NCBI GenBank assembly: GCA_011800805.1
Contig: MPNW01000015.1
Coordinates: forward strand, 146,802 to 210,801
Reading direction: 5' to 3'
Length of the DNA: 64,000 nt
From: Hirudo medicinalis
Taxonomy: Eukaryota > Annelida > Clitellata > Hirudinida > Hirudinidae
Position 1 is the stretch's first letter; each line of letters begins with the position of its first letter. The translations under genes and the position numbers were made by a program. Shown one piece after another: positions 36,019-45,353 of the stretch. The notes below the pieces were generated by a model, which worked only from the letters and a program-made list of their open reading frames with translations, was not told the DNA's origin and did not search any database.

Positions 36019-37837
36019 TCATCTCTTGACAAAGTTTTTATGATAGTCATCTTTTGACCTTTGGATTGTGTGTCTGCTCCTCTTGACTCTATCCTCAATA
36101 TTGCTTTTTGAGGTCATATTCACAATCATGGGCCTGAAAAAAATAAAATTCAAAAATAGAACTTTAATCAAAATACGCAATAATAAACAATGTTTGCACA
36201 GGAAACGCACTCCAAAAAAGATTTGTTTGAATGGGTTGTATCTTCTGACACCTCATCCTCCTCTCGATGTCGTTTGACTTTCTGTTGTCTCTCTAGATCT
36301 CTCTCCTTGGCATTAGACATCATTTGCCTTCTCATTTCCTCCTTTTCATGATCTGTCAGCTTCCTTCTTTTTGGTAATTCCTGAACAGGCTTCTTTGCAC
36401 TGATATTGCTGTAATCAACTTGTTTGTGCTCGTAGGAGTTTCTGTGGGATTTGACCTAGACAATTAAATTTCCTGAGCTACATGACTAAGCAAGGAATTC
36501 ATGTTCCTAAGGAGCACAGAGATTGAATACATCATTCAGCGACATCCTGACTAACCTCAAGTCCAAACTTGCTTGACTTTCTAGGTTGATCTTCATCATC
36601 TGAGTGATGGTGAGAAGTGATTCTTTTGTCTTCAGTTCCTTTGTGGGATTTATCTTTCTCTCTGCCCATCTGTTGTTCTCTATGTCTGCCATGGCATGGC
36701 TGATGCTTATCATCAAGTTTACTTACGTTCTCCTTTTTCATTAGTTCTGTTGTGCCTTCCTTCATTTTTTTTTATTTCCAGATATTTCTTCAGGAGTTCT
36801 TTTGTCTCCTCGTCACTTGAGCTACTCGAATCTCTCTTTGATCTTTTATTCTTTTTTGATTTTTTTGATTCTCTTTTATCCTTGCTTTCTTTTTCTATCT
36901 TTAATAAAGAGCAATAAAATCATTAAAAATAAGTGTATAACTTAGAAGAATAATGTTAAAGTTGAGTTATGTTAACTCACAATTGCTTTTAACTTTTGCA
37001 TCTTCAGTGGATTCTCAAGGACTCTCCTTTTTGCCTCCATCTCTTTTTGTCTGACATAGGGGTATTTTGTTGTTAAGAATCTCAATTAATTGACAAAGTG
37101 TTTTCTAAAATGTGCACTTTTTATTATTTAATTAAGATATGTATGAAAATATGACATGAGAACAACTGCAATAAAAAGCATGCTGCAAATTCCAGAAAAT
37201 GTTTGTGTAGTAAATCAGAACATTGAAGGAAAAATAATTACCTGATGATATACAAGGGATCCTCCTTCATTTTGACCTGCATATCCAGCTGTGACCTTCT
37301 TGCGATCACCTCAGTAAAGAGTGCCCCAGGTGCATCGGGAGAAGTAGCTAAAAAGCATGCATCACTCTAGTTTATATGTGCTAAGGTATTTAGCATGGTA
37401 AGGAGCAATTGCTGAGAATGAATAATTCAAAACTTATGCAACAAAAACAGCTGTCAAAGCAAAAAATGGCTGCGCATTCTCATACTTGAAAGCAAAAAAT
37501 TATTTTTGTGACTATAATGAAGTATTTATTTATTAGACATGTAAAATGGCAAAATGCATGTAAAAATATTCCAAACCTGGTTGTTCAAATGTAGCGTCAG
37601 TAAATGTTTTGTCAACTTTACGGCCTAAAAGGTAATCTTCGTTGTCTACATTATGTTCTTTATACATCCATTCAATTTTATCGTCATTCCTAAACGAGTA
37701 ACAGTTTTATTTAACTATCAATTAATTCTAAACATGTGTAATACCTACCCAGATTTCTTTTCTTGGAATAGCTGAATTAATTTCCGCCTCTCGTCGCTAT
37801 CCATTTCTTTAAATTTTCGCAAAACTTCTTTATCCAT
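36019..37837 (-). CDS. CWC25: CWC25-like pre-mRNA splicing factor, one apparent frameshift
   Basis: CWC25 is a spliceosome protein acting at the first catalytic step. Exons: 37749-37837, 37577-37689, 37242-37347, 36981-37050, 36556-36898, 36211-36455, 36019-36133. Family landmarks: DDKIEWMYKEHNVDNEDYLLGR, EDPLYIIRQKEMEAKRRVLE with NPLKMQKLKAI, a serine/lysine-rich middle (SKRDSSSSSDEE), EKEEMRRQMMSNAKERDLER, and the C-terminus NIEDRVKRSRHTIQRS...KNFVKR. Summed length is 1,081 nt, one too many. Frame is kept throughout if the T9 run at 36765-36773 (A9 in the gene) is eight, giving 359 aa. The usual N-terminal KSWHP segment is not seen; an acceptor-like TATATATAG precedes the chosen ATG, so an upstream exon may be missing. 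Confidence 0.85.
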
Positions 37838-38160
37838 AATTGCTATATATACCGAGCGATATCTAATAAGTATTTCCAAATTAAATTATCTTTCGATTTC
37901 TGTCTTCCGGCAGAAGTAGGACAATTATCGACCAAGTCTCAAAAAATCGTAAATATAAACAACGAATATTAAGTGTAAATATTTGCTTTATAGAGCAAAT
38001 GATTATTTAATCATTAATATCAAAAAGAAAAATTATATTAACAAAATTAATGCTTAAAAATTAATTACTCTAAAATCAAATTATAAACTTTATTATAAAT
38101 TAAAGAGGCATAGATGGGAGTCGACAACGTGTATTAACCTAGATTTCAATGTAGTGTAGT
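37838..38160. other. Upstream flank of the CWC25-like gene
   Basis: Very AT-rich sequence. I searched it by eye for a minus-strand exon encoding the expected KSWHP-type N-terminus and found none. It probably contains the CWC25-like promoter, but no element can be named. Confidence 0.35.
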
Positions 38161-39600
38161 CAAACCATCTTTAACCAAATATACAATATGTGATTATTTT
38201 CGAAACGGAAATGATTGGAAACGGACGTTATTTGGGGAGGCAACACTCTAACCTTGGAAGAGTGAAATGACATCCCTGCAGCACCGGATTTATCCGGGAG
38301 ACCCAAGTGCATTTTGATGGTGGAGGCCCACAGGACATTGCGCTGGTTCCGTCCGATGGCTAGTTTCCATGGCCGAGTAGCAATTGCCCTAGAGTTAAAG
38401 GGGAAGAACAAAAGCAGACACCAATACAGAAATGCGTTCAGGGATGTTTCCGAATGTCTGAACAGCTATTGGCTTCTTAACGGTATGGGAACTGGAACCT
38501 ATGGATCAATTTGAAAAGAAATCTTTCCAGGGAGCTTGCCGTATCTGCAAACTTGTCTGTCCATTTACTGTTATTCTTATCGGCTCTTAGCGAACAGATG
38601 ACATCTACATTGACTCGGAGCAAATCAAATTCTTTACAGTTTTCAACATCCAGCAATGCTTGCTTGTACTCATAAGTGCTTGTGACATAAAACTTGATGC
38701 ATCCTTTCTGCTTTGTTCGAGGGTTGATGACTGGAAGAGTCATAGTGCCACGAACTTTCAGCTCTGTGCCATAGAACATATAGAATGCGGTATTGGCGGG
38801 TTGAACTGGAACGTTGAGGTGTTACACGATGCTAGATGGTACCAGATTGATATTCACTCCGCTATCCAGCATAAATTATACTTCCTCTCCAGTAACTAAC
38901 AGCTTGGACAACCATCTGCAAGATTGTTGTGATTTTGTTTCCAGGAGTTGGTCATCGGGTTCTATGTGATGGACTGGCTTGCTGCGGCACACTGCTACAA
39001 AGTGGTTTGCCTTTCACAGCTTTGGCAAGTCTTTCCGAAAGCGGGACATGCTCTCCGGTCTGCTTGGTGTTACTGTCCACAACACCGGCAGGTTTTCGAC
39101 TGTGTAGTTGTTCTTGTGGTCTTATCTCAATGTCGACTAACTGGTGACCTTCTGATTTTAGATGTTGATTTCTGCTCATCATCAATGCCTGGAATGACTC
39201 AAGATTGAGATACTGCTGACTCGGCTGCAAGGCAGATGTCGATTGCTGTCTTGAGGTCGAGCTTTCGAGTTTGAAGTAATCGTCGTCCAGCACTGTCGTC
39301 GGTGATTAGGAAGACAATTTGATCACAGACGGCTGAGTCCTGGAAATCTCCATATTCGCATGTCTTGACGAGTGTTTTGTGTGCCATCAGAAAAAGACTC
39401 AAAAGGCTCGGCTGGTTCCTGTTTCTTCTGATGGAATATAATGCGTTCGTACACTTCGTTGACTTCTCCAACAAAGTACCTTTCCAAGGCAGTCATGACT
39501 TTCGTGATGTCGTGAGTATTTCTCTGGGAGGTCAAACGAAGCAAAATGGCGTAATGCCGCTTGAATCATCGCTATTCGAATGTAGAATCTCCTGTTACTC
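38160..39600 (-). mobile_element. Ty3/gypsy-type LTR retrotransposon relic (gag to protease)
   Basis: Minus-strand fragments in the correct order. Gag: YERIIFHQKKQEPAEPFESF (39323-39544) then KTCEYGDFQDSAVCDQIVFL and AIDICLAAESA (39199-39474). A zinc-knuckle remnant (CPAFGKTCQSC, then a stop) lies around 39000-39060. A retropepsin site MLDSGVNINLVPSSIV (about 38828-38880) is preceded by a stop, and the post-protease segment LKVRGTMTLPVINPRTKQKG with KEFDLLRVN is at 38477-38779. Frames change and stops interrupt it. No reverse transcriptase, integrase or LTR pair was seen, so this is a truncated, dead copy. Confidence 0.85.
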
Positions 39601-39659
39601 TGGAACCACTTCTCCTTAACTTCTTATTTATTAGCCTTCAGAATCTAAGGCAATCTTAA

Positions 39660-39990
39660 ATTCTTCCACCGCTTTGGACTCCAATGTTTAGGTCCTAAGT
39701 TTGTTCCAGCTGTCAACAACCCTAGCTCTAAAGAATCTACTACCAAAGCTCCCTGCTGGTTTCTTAAACAGTCTGTATTGATGTCCCCTTGTTTTTGCAT
39801 CTCTAGCTACCTTAAAGAACTTTCCTGGATCCATATCTACTTTGCTCTTTGATATCTTTGTGATTATTTTGTATGTTTTTATGAGGTCCTAGTGCACCTC
39901 TTTTCTAATGTAGTCATTCTTGTCCTTTTTAACCACTCCTCATAGCTCAGATCTCTAAATCTAATATCTTCTGACACCATGTAACTTTTA
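39660..39990 (-). mobile_element. LINE 3'-end relic (second non-LTR element)
   Basis: Minus strand: FRDLSYEEWLKRTRMTTLEK (39879-39985), then, with a frame change, LIKTYKIITK, VDMDPGKFFKVARDAKTRGH and FGSRFFRARVVDSWNKLRT down to about 39690. This is the usual C-terminal tail of many CR1/RTE-like reverse transcriptase ORFs. Only the last about 100 codons remain. It is a different element from the 27.5-28.6 kb LINE, because the tail motifs differ. Confidence 0.75.
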
Positions 39991-40014
39991 TTGTCTAACG
40001 TCAAAACATAAGCA

Positions 40015-40205
40015 AATAAAAAAAACAGCTTTGACCATGCCCAAAGCAAAACAAAAAAGGTCATGATAGTAAAATTTTAATATTTTTAAACCCGGGCGGG
40101 CCCCTTATCGCTTTTCCCTGCCCCCTCTCGGCGTCCCTCGGTGGAGGCCCTTGCAGTGGTACATCCCGACCATGCCTAAATCCAGGGCTGCGTCCTGGTT
40201 GGAAA
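40015..40205 (+). repeat. Dispersed repeat family A, short copy
   Basis: The sequence 'aggtcatgatagtaaaattt...tttttaaacccgggcgggcccc' (about 40047-40103) matches the left part of the 601-1015 copy. The following GC-rich stretch 'cctgccccctctcggcgtcc' has no counterpart there. It is a partial copy adjoining the LINE relic. Confidence 0.6.
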
Positions 40206-41106
40206 ACATAATAACTTAAGGCTTTATCATATATAATTTGACACAAATTATTATTAAAATTATACAAATTATTAGGAGTAACACTTCCCTTAGAATTATG
40301 AGTGAATATATAGATTTATTAACAATGTTATTCGCTAAATTATAACTTTATGATACTTTTATAATAAAAGGCTATGCCATCCCGGTTATGGTGATGATGA
40401 AATATTCGAAAAAGGTTCTTGAATGAATGTCGAAGTCTTTTGTCGCCTTTTAAACTCCCTCCAAGACTCAGAGTTATTGAAGGACTGTTTTTATTCTAAT
40501 TATTTAATTATTGCCTTCGTTTCGTCTCCTCTCGTGACCCTATTTCACAAATTCGTGGCGTGACAATGTAACTCCCGAATCAAAAAGCGGAAACACGACT
40601 GGAGTGAAAAATGATAACATGCCCTGTGTGATTTTAAAATGTAACCAGAATAAAAGCAAGACACTTTTTAGAAAACACACATCTAATCTGACACCTACAT
40701 CTCTTAAGGTCATTTCTAGATTCATGATCACGAAATAGATTGCCACAAAATAGAAATATGTTTTTGAGGGTCTTTTAAACATTTTTGTTATTCTGCTATT
40801 TGTTTCCGAATTTAAGAGGTTTGCGTACTTTGAAATGAAGTGAACTCTGAAATATATAATTTAAAAATTAAACTTATTTTAAAAATATTTTTGTTTATTT
40901 ATATAAATTTATTTAAATGTTATTTAACAAAAATAAAAGCAAATATACAAAGATGTTTTTGGTGAAAATTCAACCAATGAGTAGCTTGACCTAACGCGCA
41001 CTACATTTATAGCTTCCAATAGTATTTCGAGAGCGGTTTGGATCGTTGGCACGGAATTTAAACTTTTGTTTTAAAATTTTGTGGACGAGACTTGTTTTCC
41101 ATCAAA
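40206..41106. other. Upstream flank of the cyclin B gene
   Basis: AT-rich, no supported exon or repeat. The last 150 bp before the ATG ('ttgacctaacgcgcactacattt', 'aatagtatttcgagagcggttt') are more GC-rich and probably promoter-proximal, but no defined element can be called. Confidence 0.35.
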
Positions 41107-42927
41107 ATGACGACGGTATGATATGTAAATGCCATTCGCGCTGAATTCAAGTTGAATTTTTGTAAAATAAGTTTTTTCACAAGATGAACCATGTTATGAA
41201 ATCTGGGAAGTGGTTCATCTTGCCGGATAGGGATATATTTGCTTTAGTGTTTAATTTCAGTGAGGTTTTCAGTGCCCTATAAATATTGCGAGAGGCTATT
41301 GTTCACTGTACTAGGAGTCTTGTTAAGCCATAGTTTACGTGCGAAACCTGAATGTTTCGTTTATATCCCAGTATTTTTGAAATTGTTGCTGGACTATCTA
41401 AACAAAGCTACTCAGATACAGCTTTTCAGAATTAAATTCTTTTAATTACAGATTGCACCTGTTGTTGGTCAGAATAATCAGGGAAGAATAAGGGACAAAC
41501 TTGTCAAAAACACAAGAAACTTGCAAAGGGCTGCTTTGGGTAATATTTCAAATGCAAATGCTACAAACCAAGATAAGCCAAAGGTATAAATACTGCAATA
41601 AACAATTGATTTAGTGATTTATCTAATGCTTCACATTTTCTCAGATTAAAAAAGCACCAGGAAAGGAATTGAAAGCAGTTGAGAAAGAAGAGGTTGTTGA
41701 ATTAATTGAAGAAGTTGTGGTGGAGGATGAGGTGATTGAGGATAATGAGGTTGAACAAGTCACCAATAACTTGAATGACATGAGAATCCAGCTTGGGGTG
41801 CGTTGGCATGTTCTGGTTTTCATGCAAATATACTAAGATAATGACATGATGAATTTTAATAAATTTCCAGGGCATAGGTATTATTAACATTGACAAAGAT
41901 GACTTGGAAAGCCCACAGCTCATGGCTGAATATGTCAAAGACATTTATGAGTACTTGAGGTGTCTTGAAGGGTCATATGCAATCAGACCTGGTGTTTTCT
42001 CTCAAAATTCTGATGTCACTGGCAAAATGAGGGCTATCTTGGTTGATTGGCTTGTTTCAGTTCATCAGAAGTTCCAACTGCTTCAGGAAACTCTCTTCTT
42101 GGCAGTTTCTATACTTGACAGATATTTACAGGTCAGAGATGTAACAAATACATTCAGGAAATGAGGCTATTTAACTAAATGAATTTCTTTATCTGTCTGC
42201 TTGGATTGTTTCTTTGCAGGATAACCACATTCCAAGGCAGAACCTTCAACTTGCCGGAGTGACATCACTGTGGATTGCTGCAAAGTATGAGGAGATGTAC
42301 TCACCTGAACTTGCAGATTTTGTCTACATTACTGACAATGCATACAAAGCTTATGAATTGAGGCACATGGAATGCATCATGCTCAGGGCTTTAGATTTTC
42401 GTCTGGGTGGGCCTCTTCCCATACATTTTCTTCGACGCTTTTCTAAGGCAGGACAGGTAGAATGGCTTGGTCACTAGCACACCTGAAGAGGATGTTTTGA
42501 TTTGATTTTGTTTCAGGTTTCTGGAGAAGTTCACATGCTTGCTAAATACATCATCGAGCTGGCGTTGATGGAGCCAGACATGGTTCATTATCTGCCTTCG
42601 AAGTTGTCTGCAGCCGCTCTCCTGATCTCCATGCGCATCCAGGAAAACTCACCTTGGGTATTTTATTGACCTTTAGGCTCCCAATAAATTTTGAATTGAC
42701 CAAATTGGCTACTATTTCAGTCACACATATTGGAGCATTACAGCAGGTACAGTGAGTCAGACCTGAGGGAGGTTCTCCACAAGCTTGCTATTCTCATCAC
42801 TCAGTCTGCTCACCCGAACAAGCTGACGGCAATAAAGAACAAGTACTCTTCTTCAAAGTACTTCAGGATCAGCAGATCGGAAAGGCCGGCCACTTCGCCG
42901 TACGTGTTGTCCCTCCTTGGAAACTGA
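41107..42927 (+). CDS. CCNB: G2/mitotic B-type cyclin
   Basis: Regulatory subunit of CDK1 driving entry into mitosis. Seven exons: 41107-41115 (only ATG ACG ACG), 41452-41583, 41645-41797, 41871-42131, 42220-42456, 42517-42657, 42721-42927. They total 1,140 nt (379 aa). The destruction box RAALGNISN fits RxxLGxIxN near residue 32. An acidic linker (VVELIEEVVVEDEVIEDNEV) precedes cyclin box 1 (MRAILVDWLVSVHQKFQLLQ, then ETLFLAVSILDRYL, AAKYEEMYSPELADFVYITD) and cyclin box 2 (EVHMLAKYIIELALMEPDMV). B1/B2-type rather than B3 is suggested by the MRAILVDWL block. APC/C-dependent degradation is expected from the D-box. Confidence 0.94.
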
Positions 42928-43160
42928 CTCAAGCCTGAAGCTCCCATGATTTTATACTGACAGTTTTTAGATATTTTGCCCAAAAGGAAACAAGCTTAAA
43001 CTTTGGGATATTTTGATCTTATTGATTTAGTTCTTTTTAGATGTCTCCATTGATACTTCTATTGCAGTGAACGATTATTTGACATTTGAACCGGCATGTA
43101 ATTCCTCGTGAGTTGAACAATTTTCGCCCTGATTGTTGTGTCTTAACATGTTCGGTGTTT

Positions 43161-43166
43161 AATAAA
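43161..43166 (+). terminator. Poly(A) signal of cyclin B
   Basis: Canonical AATAAA, 234 bp past the stop codon and the first good signal on this strand. Confidence 0.65.
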
Positions 43167-43194
43167 AGAAGGTACATTTCCAGTAAACAAAACA

Positions 43195-43200
43195 TTTATT
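43195..43200 (-). terminator. Poly(A) signal of the insulin receptor gene
   Basis: AATAAA on the minus strand, about 100 bp past the receptor stop codon at 43302. Confidence 0.6.
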
Positions 43201-43301
43201 AAAGAGCCTTAGTTGCACTTATTGGCAGTCAAGACAAGTAACAAATGTACAAGGCAGCAATTATCACCGGTGGTCAGTTTGCAGCAAAATGGCCGAGCTG
43301 T

Positions 43302-45353
43302 TCAAGACGATGCAATTTGGTGGTGTCTTGGTTGTGTTGCATTGACATAATCTGGGGTGATGACTGAAACATTGGTCTCGCCTGAGGGATATCTGGTCAT
43401 GGGTTGCGACAACACGTAATCATCCTGCATGGTTCTTGTTGAAGGTATGGCCAGGGGCATTGGCAGACCCCGATGATTGTAGGTGGTTGGTTCTAGTTGC
43501 TGCTTTGGTTTGGCAACATTGTTAATTAATGCAGTTTCATCATGGGGATCTTCATTTGAAGGCATGCTTTCAAGAGGAATGAATGAGATGGTAGTGTCGT
43601 CATGGTCGTGTGGCATGGAATTAATACTTGTAGTGAAATAAAAGGATTCCTTCAAGAAATCCTCTGTCAGGTGGGGTCTGAGATGGAGCAGTATGTCTGC
43701 AAAGGACACTCGTGCTTTTGGATCTCTCCTCCAAGAGTCGGTCATGAGGTCTGCTCTGTAATTTAAAACATTAAAAATATAACATAAAAAATTAAACATA
43801 AAAAATTTAAATGTTCAGTTTAAAGATTTTTGTGACAAAGTGTGACTTACAAAATGGGATGACATCCTTCAGGTTGGTTAAGGCACCCCCCATTCACAAT
43901 ATATTGACAGACTTGCTCATTGGTTAGACCCATGTAAGGCTGATTTCCAAGAGTTACAATTTCCCATAACACAACTCCATAAGACCTGAAATAGTTGTTG
44001 ATGCAATGTTGAAGCAATAATAATTATAAGCATCCAGACTACCAACCAAACATCTGATTTATGGTCAAAATAACCATCCTCGATTGATTCTTTTGGCATC
44101 CATCTTACAGGTAGCATTCCAACACTGCCTTTTCTGTAGTAGTCAGTTATGTATATGTCCCTTGTCATTCCAAAGTCTGTAAATTTCACAACATTGCTGA
44201 TACAATCCCAATTCTGAATTAGGTTATTTGCAAATATCCAAAATGATTTAAATGCGTAACCTGCAATTTTGACGACCATATCTTCTGACACGAGACAATT
44301 CCTCGATGCCAAGTCCCTGTGCACATAATTCTTTGATTCTAGGAATGCCATGCCGTCAGCTATTTCGGCTGCCATCTTTAGCATATCCCTCAGAGTTGGT
44401 TGGCTCCTCATCCCATTGCCCTTACAATATGCCATTAACAAGGTAATTAAATAGCAAATTAAACATGGTTATTATAAATAATCCAATCTTGCGATTATAA
44501 ATTTTGTGAATAAATGTTTATATGATTACTTACATGTGAGTCATTTCTACATGATCTGAGAAAGTCTCTGAGGTCTCCATTGGACATCAGTTCCATGATG
44601 ACATAAGGAGGTCTCCCTTGAGACACCACTCCATAGAGCTTTACAACATGGTTGCAACCATTTTTGAATACTCTGTCACAAAATCAATTTAAAAAATCAT
44701 GCAACAGCTCGTTACAAACACAATGTGAATTTAACAAGAGAGTTACTTCATTCGAGACGCCTCATTCAAGAAACAAATCACGTCACGTGTAGTTGCCGTG
44801 CTGTGAGTCATCTAACAATGACATTAATAAGAATTGTAGCAGAAAGAACTCCATCAATAAAGTACAATTTTGTTATGATGATGAAAAGACGTTTTGAATA
44901 CATTTCAACAAGGCTTACCTTAACGGCCACCTTCATTGTGCTCGGCATACCTTCCAGATTTCGTACAACACCCTCGAATACCTTTCCGAAAGAACCCGAT
45001 CCCAATTCTTTCAAGCACGTAACTTTGGATCTATCTACCTCCCACTCATCAGGTGTATAAACTAAAATACATTACATTCATACAAAAATATATTTTTGCA
45101 AAATATAAGTCATCAATTTACCAACCATCCTCGGTTAACAAGTAGTTTGGATTGTTAGAAATTCTCAACTTGCTGGCTCTAAGTCTCCTTCGAAAAAAAA
45201 ACATGTCATTACCTCACAATTTTTTAACTCGAAAAGCAAATCTCTGAACTTACATGCGAAGTATGTACAGATAGACAAGCACACATACTATGCAGAGAGC
45301 AAGCAGAAAAACGATTATTGGAGCCACTACATTCTTTAGCACATTATATGAGG
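43302..45353 (-). other. Insulin receptor transmembrane, juxtamembrane and kinase exons
   Basis: Transmembrane helix [20 protein letters not shown] (45254-45353). Juxtamembrane NPNY in [10 protein letters not shown], the NPxY-type docking site for IRS/Shc PTB domains. Kinase: glycine loop [14 protein letters not shown] lysine, alphaC glutamate in FLNEAS, hinge MELMSNGDL, catalytic loop [11 protein letters not shown], activation loop DIYITDYY with the YxxxYY triad, then RWMPKES where the family has RWMAPES. Catalytic residues are all present, so an active kinase is expected. Confidence 0.92.

Larger units (their letters stand above)
42928..43301. other. Convergent 3' ends of cyclin B and insulin receptor
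   Basis: The sequence holds both 3' untranslated regions. The + strand AATAAA at 43161-43166 and the minus-strand AATAAA at 43195-43200 are 28 bp apart. No other feature was seen. Confidence 0.6.

Noticed and set aside
36700..36726. 27-bp intron in the CWC25-like gene (GTAAGT...CATCAG)
   Set aside because: Too short to splice in animals, and removing 27 nt does not restore the frame; the A9 length explains it better.
44725..45060. 111-codon plus-strand frame
   Set aside because: Antisense to the insulin receptor exons carrying the glycine loop; no independent support.
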